This document shows positions 53,876-63,900 of a DNA stretch of 64,000 nt, one piece after another. The stretch lies in assembly GCA_007693965.1 (NCBI GenBank), contig RECQ01000036.1:1-64000 (forward strand). The letters run 5' to 3'. The translations under genes were made by a program, and so were the position numbers. Under the pieces are notes generated by a model. That model was not told the DNA's origin. It saw only the letters and a list, made by a program, of their open reading frames with translations, and did not search any database. This DNA comes from Phycisphaeraceae bacterium (lineage in GTDB: Bacteria > Planctomycetota > Phycisphaerae > Phycisphaerales > UBA1924). Numbering within the stretch: position 1 is the stretch's first letter; each line of letters opens with the position of its first letter.

Positions 53876-54858
53876 GGAGTGCTGACTTCGTTTTGGCTGG
53901 GCTCACCGGTCTTTTCAGTCCCAATCGAATCTTCGACACATTTCCAGCAACTCTCAACGAGTTGCACATACCGATTGCGCGGAAAATGCTCGAGGTCACC
54001 TCCGATACGCCCCAGCGATGCGCAGAGAGAATACGAACATTCCAGAAATCCGTACCCGATTGCATCTGCATGGCGCTGCATTTGCCGGCGAATTGACCCT
54101 ACACCCAATCCGAGTGATCTGCACATACGAACCAGATCATAGACGGGGTATCCCCGCGTAGTCGCACCCGCCCAATCTATGACCGCAAATCGATGTCCGC
54201 CCGCGACTACCCCACCCCGAAGTACATTGTCAATACAAAAATCGTTGTGCACCAGTGTGAAACACGGCCTCCAAGTGCCCGATTCAATGGATCGCGCCGC
54301 TTCAGCAGCGCAGCATCTCAAACGCCGGGAAAGCTCTCCATCGCACTCAATACATTGAAGCGCCGCCTTCACTTCATCAAGATCATCGCCTGACTCGCAC
54401 TGCGTGAGGGTCGCAGATACCGCGTCGTGTAACCATCTAAAAATACTTCCACGCACGAACATCGTCTGTGATTTTCTAATTACCTTGGATTCGCTAAAAG
54501 GACGCGCGTAGGGGAAAATTGCGAAAGTTCTTCCCTCGATGTCTCCCGTGGTGTGTGGCAGTAGCACAGCTGAGGCTAATTGAGCGGGCAGCGATTTTGC
54601 GGCCCGCTCTGCCCGCTCCACGGTGCGTGCGATGTACCCGGGCGCCTCCCGCGACGAAATCAAAATGAACGCCCTAGGTTGTCCAGACGAATCACATCCA
54701 ATCATCCTCAGCGGCGAGTCCGCCAACATGCGATCGTATGCCACAGGCTGTACAATGCAATGGGGTAGCGATTCGCTGATGCGCGCCGCGATCAACGCCA
54801 GCCCTTCGCCAAACTGATCACTCTCCCGCGCCTCGACATCAATCGATGATGGATTCAT
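53860..54858 (-). CDS. Aminoglycoside phosphotransferase-family kinase-like protein
   Basis: The 332-residue protein has the APH/choline-kinase motifs TLVHNDFCIDNVLRGG (Brenner HxDxxxxN as HNDFCIDN) and FAVIDWAGATTRGYPVYDLV. The N-lobe lysine is not obvious. Substrates of this superfamily range from sugars and choline to antibiotics, so the name implies no resistance. Codon use and base composition look more AT-rich than neighbours, suggesting transfer. ATG at 54858 has GGAG seven bases upstream. The 3' end overlaps trmL by 16 bp. Confidence 0.8.
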   Translation of the reverse strand: MNPSSIDVEARESDQFGEGLALIAARISESLPHCIVQPVAYDRMLADSPLRMIGCDSSGQPRAFILISSREAPGYIARTVERAERAAKSLPAQLASAVLLPHTTGDIEGRTFAIFPYARPFSESKVIRKSQTMFVRGSIFRWLHDAVSATLTQCESGDDLDEVKAALQCIECDGELSRRLRCCAAEAARSIESGTWRPCFTLVHNDFCIDNVLRGGVVAGGHRFAVIDWAGATTRGYPVYDLVRMCRSLGLGVGSIRRQMQRHADAIGYGFLECSYSLCASLGRIGGDLEHFPRNRYVQLVESCWKCVEDSIGTEKTGEPSQNEVSTPCPSN

Positions 54859-55276
54859 TCCAGAACTCCGCCATAATGCCGGCCGAAGCACCATGCGTTG
54901 CCGCAATGGCTCGACCCGTAGTGAGTGGGTGAAGATGAGTAATCCGAAATCATGGGAGGAATTCCTCCAGATCCAACTCCAGGCTAACGCTGCGAATACG
55001 AATTCCGGTTGAATCTCATCCGTCGAGCAGCTCTAAGTCGCCCTGATTACGGGTACCATAGTGGGCCGGCGTTGCGGCCCGCTAGGCCGCTTGGAACAAG
55101 TGCTTCATCCCTCCAGACAACTATTTTGCAACAAGATTCGTACAAAAGAGAATCCGTTCCAAAATGGGAACAAAACCCCATGGACCAAAGTATGAACTGA
55201 CTCTACCGCACTGAGGAAACTGGATCAACAAGCTCTGCCTCTCCCTACCACCAATTCCCCCTCCTACCATCTCCCC
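54859..55276. other. AT-richer gap between APH-like gene and bioD
   Basis: This 418-base stretch is visibly less GC-rich than its neighbours. A 25-codon frame (54935-55012: MSNPKSWEEFLQIQLQANAA...) has no clear ribosome site and no known family. A longer minus-strand frame reading through 55121-56674 is opposite to bioD and is a shadow. The right end carries TACCAT six bases before the bioD ATG. No RNA gene or repeat was recognised. Confidence 0.45.
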
Positions 55277-56137
55277 ATGTCTCTCTTCGCCGAACTCCAC
55301 CGCCCCGGCTCGCCCGGGCTCTTCATCACCGGGACCGACACCGGCGTCGGAAAGACCGTCGCGGCGTGTCTGATCGCGGACCAGTTCCGGCGTCAGACGC
55401 TCGAAGTCGCGCCGCGCTCGCGCATCGGCGTCTTCAAGCCCATCGCCACCGGGTGCCGGCGCGAGCGCGAGGGGCTCGTCTCCGACGACGCCGAACAGCT
55501 CGCACACGCCGCCGACTTTGACCCCGATGTCGGCAACCTCGCGCTCATCAATCCCATCCGTTTCAGGCCCCCGCTCGCGCCCGCCGCGGCCCTCGAAAAA
55601 CTCGGGCGCTCTGCCCGCCTCGAGGTCGACGAGATCGACGCCTCCCTCCGCCGGCTCGACGAGCGCTGCGCCGCCATCGTCGTCGAAGGGATCGGCGGCG
55701 TGATGGTCCCGCTGGCCCGCTCCGAGTCGCGGGGCGGCGGGCGAAAGGGGCGGGGCCAGTGCGAAACGGTGCTCGACCTGATGGCCGCCATCGGCTACCC
55801 CGTCGTCGTCGTCTGCCGCGCCGGGCTGGGCACGCTCAACCACACCGCCATGACGGTCCGCCTCATCCGCGAGGCCGGGCTCACGCTCGCCGGGCTGGTG
55901 ATGAACGGCTACGACCCCGAATCGACGGACGAATCGATGCAGAGCAACCGCGCCTGGCTCGCCCGGCAGAACCAGACCTCCGTCCTCGCCACCCTGCCGG
56001 GGTGGACCGGGACCGGCAGGTCCCGCAAGGCGATCCACTGGGATGTCCGGGCGATCGACCCGGCCCTCCGCGAGGCCATCGATTCCTGCGACTTCGCAGC
56101 CCTGTGCCGCCGGGGCCGCGGGGTGGGCGCATCCTGA
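55277..56137 (+). CDS. bioD: Dethiobiotin synthetase
   Basis: BioD forms dethiobiotin from DAPA, CO2 and ATP in biotin synthesis. The 286-residue protein has the P-loop GTDTGVGKTVAACLI, FKPIATGCRREREG, EGIGGVMVPLA and GLGTLNHTAMTVRLI, all family-conserved. Length exceeds the usual 220-240, mostly from inserted or C-terminal residues. The ATG at 55277 lacks a Shine-Dalgarno; TACCAT ends six bases upstream, fitting leaderless transcription. No bioA, bioB or bioF is near. Confidence 0.92.
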   Translation: MSLFAELHRPGSPGLFITGTDTGVGKTVAACLIADQFRRQTLEVAPRSRIGVFKPIATGCRREREGLVSDDAEQLAHAADFDPDVGNLALINPIRFRPPLAPAAALEKLGRSARLEVDEIDASLRRLDERCAAIVVEGIGGVMVPLARSESRGGGRKGRGQCETVLDLMAAIGYPVVVVCRAGLGTLNHTAMTVRLIREAGLTLAGLVMNGYDPESTDESMQSNRAWLARQNQTSVLATLPGWTGTGRSRKAIHWDVRAIDPALREAIDSCDFAALCRRGRGVGAS

Positions 56138-56251
56138 TCCGGGTGATTCCGGGAACCGACTGATCCGACGCGTGTTAATGGACGAAGGGTTGAATGCTCG
56201 GGATTGCAAATCTGCGGCCCCGGCGCTTGTGGTTCCGATAGCCTTGCATCC

Positions 56252-56869
56252 ATGGTGACAGCAAGCATGATCGACGCAGCCGAAATGAAGCGTGGCATGC
56301 GCACAGAGGCGCGACGAACGCTCGCGGAGCTGGATGCGCACACGGCCCACCTGCTCTCCGTCAGCGCCTGCAATCGGATCATCAACACCGACAGCTTCTA
56401 CTCCGCCCAGTGCGTGATGGTCTATCTCCCAATGTCGGATGAGCTGAACATCACGCCCGTCGCCCTGCGGGCTTTCCAGCTCGGCAAGACGGTCTGCGCC
56501 CCACGCATCGACTGGGAGCGCAAGCGGATGACGCCCGTCGAGGTCCGTGGCTTCGACGACCGCTTCGAAATCCGTCGCCACGAAGTCCGTGAGCCCTTCG
56601 AGGGCATCCCCGTCGCGCTCTCCGAGATTGAAATGATCCTCGTCCCCGGGCTGGCTTTTGACGCCTCCGGCCACCGGCTGGGGCGGGGCGGCGGGTTCTA
56701 TGACCGATTTCTGGCCCAGCCCGGCTTCCCGCCTCGGATGACCCGCTGTGGGATATGCTACGACTCACAGATCGTCGGAGTGATTCCCACGGAGGACCAC
56801 GATGTCACCCTCGACACCGTGATCACCGATCGGCGGGTGATCCGCATCCCATCCGGGAAGCTCGCCTGA
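56252..56869 (+). CDS. 5-formyltetrahydrofolate cyclo-ligase
   Basis: The 205-residue protein has the family motifs MRTEARR at the start, VMVYLPMSDELNI, LVPGLAFDASGHRLGRGGGF (then YDRFLA) and CYDSQIVGVIP with the following DVTLDTVITDR. It converts 5-formyl-THF to 5,10-methenyl-THF in folate metabolism. The ATG at 56252 has TAGCCT seven bases upstream but no Shine-Dalgarno; ATG 56267 is an alternative. The gap to bioD is 114 bp. Confidence 0.93.
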   Translation: MVTASMIDAAEMKRGMRTEARRTLAELDAHTAHLLSVSACNRIINTDSFYSAQCVMVYLPMSDELNITPVALRAFQLGKTVCAPRIDWERKRMTPVEVRGFDDRFEIRRHEVREPFEGIPVALSEIEMILVPGLAFDASGHRLGRGGGFYDRFLAQPGFPPRMTRCGICYDSQIVGVIPTEDHDVTLDTVITDRRVIRIPSGKLA

Positions 56870-56941
56870 AGCACCGCTGCATTCCTGCGGCGTCGACGAA
56901 TTCACAACCCGAGGCCGCGTTTCCACGGAAGGTTTCACGAC

Positions 56942-58306
56942 ATGGCTCTCATCTCGCAGTCACCCCGCCAGCACGCTTCGATCCGCAGCGCCCCCACCCG
57001 AGGCGGGGGAAGCATGCGCCGCCGCCGCCGCCGCAAGCAGATCCGACTGCTCGCCCTGCTCGCCATCGCCCTCGGCGTCGCTGGTGTGGTGTGGATCTCG
57101 ACCGGCCGCTCGAGCGACGCCGGAGGCGTCGAGCCGGCCACGATCGCCGCCGAACGGGAGACCGAACCGGAGACCCGCGTCGCCGCCGCCACCTCGCAGG
57201 CCGAAACGCCCCGTCCCAGCCGCCCCCTGCCCGAGGCCGACCGTCCCGTCAGCCGACCCTCGACGACACGGACCCCGGATCCCGCCAGCGTCGTGACCAT
57301 GGGCCGCTCCCCGGCGGCCGAGCCGACGCCCCGGCAGACCGCGCCCGCCGCCAGCGAGCCCGAGCGCCGACCCGAGCAGCGCCCCCAGCAGCAGTCCAGC
57401 CGCCCGACAGAGCGATCCGAGCCCGCCCCGGCCCAGAGCACCATCGCCGCCTCCCCCGAAAGATCCACCCGCACCACAGCCACGACGAGCGCGGCCCCGG
57501 TGCGCGAGATGATCCGCCAGGCCGCCGACATGGCCGCCCGCAACCGCCCCGTCCAGGCCCGCGAGATCTACAACCGCGCCCTGCTCGACCAGCGCACCAC
57601 CCACTCCGACCGCGCCATGATCCGCGAGCGCATGGCGGAGCTCAACGAAACACTCATCTTCTCCCCCACCGTCGTTGATGGCGACGCCTTCACCGAGCGC
57701 TACCGTGTGCAGTCCGGCGACACCCTCGTCCGCATCGTGAACCGCCAGAAGCTCGCCATCGACTGGCGCCTGCTGCAGCGCGTCAACCGCATGGACAACC
57801 CCTCGCGCCTGCGGGTCGACCAGTCCCTCAAAATCGTCCGCGGTCCGTTCCACGCCGTCGTCAGCAAGAGCGAATTCCGCATGGATGTCTACGCCGGCCC
57901 CGTTCCCGAGGTCGACGCCCGCGGCCGCATCGTTAACTCCGGACACGCGCCGACGTTCATCCGCTCCTTCCCCGTCGGACTCGGTGAGTACGGCTCGACG
58001 CCCGTCGGCGCCTGGCTGGTGCGTCCGAACAACAAGGTCATCAACCCCGCCTGGACCAACCCGCGCACCAATGAGAGCTTCGCCGCCAACGACCCCAACA
58101 ACCCCATCGGCGACCGCTGGATCGGCCTCGACGGCATCGATGAGAACACGAGATCCCTCTCCGGCTACGGCATCCATGGCACCATTGAGCCCGACTCCAT
58201 CGGCCGCGAGATGAGCATGGGCTGCATCCGCCTCCTCGATGGCGATGTCGAACTCATCTACGAGCTGCTCGCCGAGGGCGAGAGCATCGTCCACGTCGTG
58301 CCCTGA
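56942..58306 (+). CDS. Membrane-anchored LysM L,D-transpeptidase
   Basis: The 454-residue protein has a basic cytoplasmic N-terminus (MRRRRRRKQIRLLALLAIAL) with one membrane segment, then a long proline/alanine/arginine-rich linker. A LysM domain (YRVQSGDTLVRIVNRQKLAI) and a C-terminal YkuD domain follow with H412 in YGIHGTIEP and C428 in SMGCIRL. It probably crosslinks peptidoglycan or attaches a protein to it. That planctomycetes carry such a gene agrees with their having peptidoglycan. No other peptidoglycan gene is adjacent. Start at ATG 56942. Confidence 0.92.
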   Translation: MALISQSPRQHASIRSAPTRGGGSMRRRRRRKQIRLLALLAIALGVAGVVWISTGRSSDAGGVEPATIAAERETEPETRVAAATSQAETPRPSRPLPEADRPVSRPSTTRTPDPASVVTMGRSPAAEPTPRQTAPAASEPERRPEQRPQQQSSRPTERSEPAPAQSTIAASPERSTRTTATTSAAPVREMIRQAADMAARNRPVQAREIYNRALLDQRTTHSDRAMIRERMAELNETLIFSPTVVDGDAFTERYRVQSGDTLVRIVNRQKLAIDWRLLQRVNRMDNPSRLRVDQSLKIVRGPFHAVVSKSEFRMDVYAGPVPEVDARGRIVNSGHAPTFIRSFPVGLGEYGSTPVGAWLVRPNNKVINPAWTNPRTNESFAANDPNNPIGDRWIGLDGIDENTRSLSGYGIHGTIEPDSIGREMSMGCIRLLDGDVELIYELLAEGESIVHVVP

Positions 58307-59020
58307 GCGCAGCCCCGAGGCCCCGGCCCGCTCGCCAACATCCCCGGCCGCTGATGAGCTCCCCACTCCACGCCGTCTCCGAGTGCGGCGTGAACTCGGC
58401 ATGCGTCAACGTGATGGCCCGCCATGCCTGCGAGAGCGCCCGGCGCCGCCGCAGGAGCGACTGAATCAGCGTAAGTACAAATGGCGCAAAGCGGTGGAGC
58501 GCGGCATCGGCTGGTGGAAACTGGTGTCGGCGCATCGCAGCGCGGTGCGAGAAGCTCGCGGTGAACTCACCAGCCGTAGGTCAGGCTCGCCATGAGTTTC
58601 CGATGCTTGCGGCTGCTCGATCCCTTGATCCGTCAAACAGGACCGAATGGGGTGATCAACTTCCTATCTCTCGAGTCCGTTCCGTCAAGACGAGATAAAT
58701 TCGTGGAGTTTTCGCCCCTGTTCGGCTAGAATGCGGCATCGGGCAGGCGAGACGCCCGTCGTACTTTCACGGTCGACCAATCGAGACTCCAAGTCGGAGA
58801 GCCCGAGCGCTCCGCGGACTTGAACGGAGACGGCCTCGTCGGCTCCAGCGATCTGGCGATCCTCCTCGGCGGCTGGGACCCCAGCATTTGAATTTGGACT
58901 CCGCAATCAATTTGGGCCTCCCGACTGAGGCCCCTGTGTCAATTGAGTTGAGTAATGAGGTTGGAAGAATCGCGTGTGTTTCAGTCCGCGTCTTCCGGAG
59001 GGCGACTTCAGGAAAGGATC
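58307..59020. other. Gene-poor stretch with dockerin remnant
   Basis: Over 700 bases lie between the transpeptidase and protease genes. Only a dockerin-like remnant (58730-58891) was recognised. CTAGAAT at about 58726 lies just before the remnant and could be part of a former promoter. The ORFs reported on either strand here lack family similarity that I can recognise. Confidence 0.5.
58730..58891 (+). pseudogene. 3' remnant of a dockerin-bearing gene
   Basis: A frame without start codon, closed by TGA at 58889-58891, reads TVDQSRLQVGEPERSADLNG and onward through LVGSSDLAILLGGWDPSI. The DLNGDGLVGSSDLAILLGGW part is one complete dockerin-like repeat of the type ending two nearby exported proteins. 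A stop (58727-58729) cuts the frame upstream and the first part has no signal peptide. It is best seen as the end of a decayed or deleted gene, or an unused module. Confidence 0.6.
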
Positions 59021-60871
59021 ATGCGAACGATGAAGATTCGACACATTGCAGGATCGGGAGGGGCGTTCATCGCTCTTTCTGCTCTCACACTGATCACACT
59101 CCATGATCCGAGCGACTCAGCGCGTGCCGCCTCATTCGACGCTTCAGCCGAAAGCCAAACGCCTGCAGAGAATGCCGCCGCGACTCCCTCGATGCTGCGC
59201 CCGGTCTCTCCGCAGCGCGCTGTTGCGCGAGACGACACTCGGCTCATCGAGCACATGATGAGCGGCGTGCTGCGCAGCCGGCAGGTCGAAGTCGCCCTCG
59301 ATGTTCTCCCCGACCCCGCCGCGGCGTCGAGCAGTGAAACACCCATCCGGCTTGAACTCTTCGACGATCTCACCCACAACATACGCATTGACAGTCCCGG
59401 CGCCGTGCATCCCGGCGCTCCCGACGTGCGCACGCTGCTCGGCCACGTCGACGGCCGCGAGCACGACTCCTGGGTTGTCATCTCCCGGCTCGGCGACGAT
59501 CTGCACGCTGACATCGTGGTCGCGGGGAGCGCGACGGTTCAGCTCCGCTCCCTCGGCGGCGGCGTGCACGAGGTGCGCGAGGTCGATGAATCCAACTTGC
59601 CTCCCTGCGGCGTGGGCCTGGCGGGACACACCAACCCCACCATGGAAGAGCTGCGCCGTCCCGGCGACCCCGCCCATCGTGAAGATGCGGCGCCCGCGAC
59701 GCAGCGCGGCGAGTTTTTCACGCCTGTGGACGTCCTGATGGTGTACACACCCGCGGCGCTGGCCACCGCCGGCTCGCCTGAGTTCATGGAGCTCAGCGCC
59801 GTCAACTGGTTCGAGACGACAAACTTCGCATACGAAAACAGCGGTGTCGAGCACCGCCTTCGCATGGTCGGCCTCTTCGAGACGGACTACGTCGAAATCG
59901 GCGCCTCCGCGGATCTCGGCCGACTTCGCAATCCATCCGACGGATACATGGACGAAGTGCATGAGCTTCGCGATCTCTACGGCGCAGACCTGGTGCATCT
60001 CATCTCCATGTCCACCGGCGCCTGCGGCGTCGCCTACGTCATGCCCGGCATCACCCCAGGCTTCGAGTCGTCCGCCTTCGGCCTCACGCGATTCACCTGC
60101 GGCGCCCTCACTTTCGCGCACGAGATCGGGCACAACATGGGCTGCGGCCACGACAAGGAGAACGCCAATTTCGCCGCGTTCTGCTACTCCTACGGCTATC
60201 GAACCCCCAACAACCAGTACCGCACCATCATGGCCTATTCGCCCGGCACACGACTCTCGCTCTTCTCCTCGCCGGACGTCATGGCATTCGGCTTCGTCTT
60301 CGGCGTCGACGGCGACGGCTGCCCGGAGGACGCCGCGGACAACGTCCGCACCATGAATGAAACCTCGCCCACGGTCGCCAACTTCCGCGACGAAGTGACG
60401 CCCACGGAGCCGTCGGCGTTCTCCGTCCTCTCGCCGGTCATCGAAGACGGCAGCGTCACCACGCTCACGCCCACGCTCACATGGTCAATCTCGGAGAACG
60501 CCGGCTCCTACTCCGTGGTCATCGCCGCCGATGAAGACCTCGAAAACGTCGTATACAGCGGGAACACGGTCTCCACACAGTTCAATATCCCCAACGGCCT
60601 GCTGCAATACAACACGCGCTATTACTGGCAGGTCACGGCCATCAACAACTTCGGCATGGCCGTCGCCGACGATGGCGTCGCCTCTCTCCACACCAGGCAC
60701 ATCGCGGACTTTAATCTGGACAGCGCCATCAACTCCGCCGATCTTGCGATTCTGCTCGGCTCGTGGGGAGCATGCTCCGGCGCCTGTCTGGCGGACATCA
60801 CCGGCACGGGCTTCATCGGGTCCGACGACCTGTCGATCCTTCTCGGCTCATGGGGCCCCTACGTCGACTGA
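59021..60871 (+). CDS. Exported metzincin-type zinc metalloprotease with dockerin-like C-terminus
   Basis: The 616-residue protein has a signal peptide (AFIALSALTLITL), a long propeptide-like region, and a reprolysin/metzincin-type domain with H367-E-x2-H371-x5-H377 (HEIGHNMGCGH) and the Met-turn IMAYS. An immunoglobulin-like region (LTPTLTWSISENAGSYSVVI) follows, and two dockerin-like repeats end the protein (LDSAINSADLAILLGSWG, ITGTGFIGSDDLSILLGSWG). It probably digests extracellular protein and is anchored or grouped through the dockerin-like part. The ATG at 59021 follows AGGAAAGGATC. A strong intrinsic terminator ends the gene. Confidence 0.92.
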   Translation: MRTMKIRHIAGSGGAFIALSALTLITLHDPSDSARAASFDASAESQTPAENAAATPSMLRPVSPQRAVARDDTRLIEHMMSGVLRSRQVEVALDVLPDPAAASSSETPIRLELFDDLTHNIRIDSPGAVHPGAPDVRTLLGHVDGREHDSWVVISRLGDDLHADIVVAGSATVQLRSLGGGVHEVREVDESNLPPCGVGLAGHTNPTMEELRRPGDPAHREDAAPATQRGEFFTPVDVLMVYTPAALATAGSPEFMELSAVNWFETTNFAYENSGVEHRLRMVGLFETDYVEIGASADLGRLRNPSDGYMDEVHELRDLYGADLVHLISMSTGACGVAYVMPGITPGFESSAFGLTRFTCGALTFAHEIGHNMGCGHDKENANFAAFCYSYGYRTPNNQYRTIMAYSPGTRLSLFSSPDVMAFGFVFGVDGDGCPEDAADNVRTMNETSPTVANFRDEVTPTEPSAFSVLSPVIEDGSVTTLTPTLTWSISENAGSYSVVIAADEDLENVVYSGNTVSTQFNIPNGLLQYNTRYYWQVTAINNFGMAVADDGVASLHTRHIADFNLDSAINSADLAILLGSWGACSGACLADITGTGFIGSDDLSILLGSWGPYVD

Positions 60872-60896
60872 GCGGATCCGGACGCGACATTCGGTC

Positions 60897-60931
60897 ACGG
60901 CGCGGCGCCTGCGGGGCCGCGCCGTTTTTTT
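60897..60931 (+). terminator. Intrinsic terminator of the metalloprotease gene
   Basis: A 9-bp perfect stem CGGCGCGGC / GCCGCGCCG (60898-60906, 60916-60924) with a 9-nt loop is followed by seven T. The run of T abuts the smc stop codon on the other strand, so the convergent genes are close-packed here. Confidence 0.85.
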
Positions 60932-63900
60932 CAGCGCGCGCCGGATGGCGCCTCGCGCTCTTCGCGGAGCGCGGCGAGCTGCTCGCGAAGCGACAACCGC
61001 GAACCAGGGCGACCATCCCCGTTCACTTTCTTGCCGTCACCCGCTTCATTCTCGTGCGCTGCATCGGCGTCAGTTGAACTCTGGTCGGGCGCCTCATCGG
61101 CGTCCAGCGCCAGCGTGGGCGCGTCGTGCTCGCTCGGCGCATCGGCCTGAGAAGCGGCCGCGGGCCTGGCGCCCGTCGTCTTGATCTCGCCGTCCGCGCC
61201 CACCTGGTCCAGCCGCACGCTCACGCGCGTCGAGACGCCGCGTTCCTGCATCGTCACGCCGTAGAGATGATCCACCGACTGCATGGTGCGCTTGTGGTGG
61301 GTGATGACGATGATCTGGCAGCGATCGAGGAACTGGTGAATCACGCTGCAGAAGCGCCCCACGTTCGACTCGTCGAGCGCCGCATCCACCTCGTCCAGCA
61401 GGCAGAAGGGCGAGGGCTTGCTCTCGAAGATCGAGAGCAAGAGCGCCACCGCGGTCATCGTCTTCTCGCCGCCCGAGAGCTGGTTGATCGACCGCGGCTG
61501 TTTGCCGGGGGGCTTGGCCGTCACCTGCACGCCGCTCTCCAGCCAGTCGATTTCGCCGGTTTCGGGGTCGGGCATCAGGCTCAGCTCGGCCTTGCCTCCG
61601 CCGAAGAGCTTGCGGAACATGCCGTGGTCGCCGGTGAAGTTGCGCTGGATCGTCTCGAACGTATCTCGGAAGCGCTGCTGGCTTGCGACGTTCAGCCGTT
61701 CGATCAACTCCTCCAGGCTCTTTCGAGCGGCGTCGATGTCTTCGACCTGGCGCACCAGATCTTCGTTCCGCTCTTCGAGCTGCGTCTCTTCCTCGATCGC
61801 ATCCAGGTTCACGTTGCCCAGTCGTTTGATCTCGACGCGCAGCGACTCAACTTCGGCGCCGACCGCTTCGGCGTCGATGGGCGTCACATCGCCATCGGCC
61901 ATCAGGGCGCGATATTCGGCGTGCTCTCTGTCCAGATCGATGCCGAGGTCCTCGCTCACGCGCTGTTCAAGCCCCTCGCGCTTCACCTCGATTTCTCGCC
62001 GCGCCACTTCCAGGCTGTGCCAGTCCCGCTCGACGTGTCGCACATGCTCGCGCGATGAGTTCACGCGCTCGCCCAGGTTGTGGGCCCGCTCCGCCGCGGC
62101 TCGCAGCTCGGCGCCCAGCGCTGTCAGCCGAGCGCCCGCCTCCGCCGCCTCGCGCTTCGATTCTTCAATCTGCGCCTCCGCCTCGGCGATGACGCGCTCA
62201 TGCTCCGCGATGCGCCCTCGCCGGTGCTCGACCTGCTCAGCCAGGCGTCCGCGCTCATCCGCGATGGAATCGGCCTCGACCTCCAGCCGGCGCAGCTCGC
62301 GCATGGCGCCCTGCAGCATCTCATTGCGCTGACCGACCTCGACCCGGGCCGCGGTGAGCCGTTCGCCCGCTGCATCGAGCTCGGTCTGTCGCGATTCGAG
62401 CGCCTGCTCGGCCTCGCTCGCCGCCGCTTCCTGCTCCTCGTGCAGCCGTCCGAGGCTGGCGACCTTCTCCTGAAGCTCCGACTCCTCGCGCGCCAGCTTT
62501 GAGCTGCGGTCGATGAGCGTCTGCAGCTCTTCTTCGATGCGGGGCAATTCGCGATCCAGCCGGGCTATGTCCGCCTCGGCCCGCTCGGCGCCGGCCTCGT
62601 CCGCGACGAGCGCCCGCTGCTCCGACGCCAGCGCCTGGCGCCGCTCGGATCGCTCGCCATCAAGGTCGCACGCCCGCGCATCCGCCGCCGTCAGTTCCGC
62701 CCGCGCTTCAGCCAATTCGCGTTCGACGCCTTCGAGCTGCGATTCGAGCTGCGCCATCTCCGTGCGCCGTTGCAGCATGCCGGCGCCGCTCTCGCTTCCG
62801 GCGCCCGCCGCGCCCGCGATGATGCGCCCATCCGCCTCCAACGCCTCGCCGGCGCGCGTCACGAATCGGGCCCCGGTCACGTGCGCCATCGGCCCCGCCT
62901 TCAGCATCGTGGCGGCGTCAAGATCATTCACCAGGTAGGTGGCGCCGAGCAATTGCTCCACAGCGCCGCGGGCCCGCTCATCCGCCCGCACCACATCCAG
63001 CAGCGACAGCACGTGCTCGCGCCCGAAGCCGGACGCCTCCGGCCTCCATCGGGCAGCTGCCGCAAGATCATCATTGTGGCCGTCGGCCGGCATGAAGGTG
63101 ATGCGCCCGGGAAGATCGCGCAGCGCGCCCGAGTCGATCAGGGCGCCGATCGAGGGCGCCAAGAGCGCCTGCAGGTTCGCCCCCAGCGCCGCTTCCACGG
63201 CCGCGGCGTGCTCCAGATCGGTGTCGATCAGCTCCGCCAACGGCGCGATTATCTGCGCGAAGGGGCCGTTCTCGCCCTCGGCGTCGCGCCGATCGAGCAC
63301 GGCCCGGGCCGCCTCGCCCAGACCTGCGCGCGATTCGATCATCTCCTGCAGCGCCGCGCGCCGGCTGTCCAGCGCCACCTGCCGCTGCTCCAGCCGGTTC
63401 AAACGATCCGCCAGCGAGCGCTGATCGGCGAAGACCGTCTCGGCCCGCGCATCCAGCCCCGCCAACGTCTGCTCAATTGTTTCGATGCCCCGCCGGCGCG
63501 CCGCCGCCCGCTCCGCGGCGTCGTCCCGGCGCCCCTCTGCCTCGCTGCGCTCGTCGCGAAGTCCCTCGGCCTGCGATCGCAGCCGTCCCGCTTCCTCGCC
63601 CATCGACCGGGCCCGGTGGCGATCCGATTCGATTCGGGCCAGCAGTGCGGCCCGCTCCCGATCGATGCTCGTCGCCGCAGCCCGGCGCTCGGCCAGCTTC
63701 GAGCGCAGATCCGCAATCTCCCCCTGGATTCGCGTGCGCGCCTCGCCCGCCTCACCCAGTGTGCGCTCGGCCTCGGCGAGGGCCTCGCGCACCGACTCGA
63801 TCTCCGATCGATGCGCCTGCATCGCCTCTTCAATGTCCGCAACGCGGCGCTCGATGTCCTGCAGGCGCGTCTCATCCTGCTCGATCTGCCGCGAGGATTC

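Noticed and set aside
53860-54858. Antibiotic resistance gene
   Set aside because: APH motifs alone do not show drug phosphorylation; the superfamily is broad.
54935-55012. 25-codon small ORF in the APH-bioD gap
   Set aside because: No clear ribosome binding site or known family; could be chance.
55121-56674. 517-codon minus-strand frame opposite bioD and the cyclo-ligase
   Set aside because: Both genes on the plus strand have clear family motifs; the opposite frame is a high-GC shadow.
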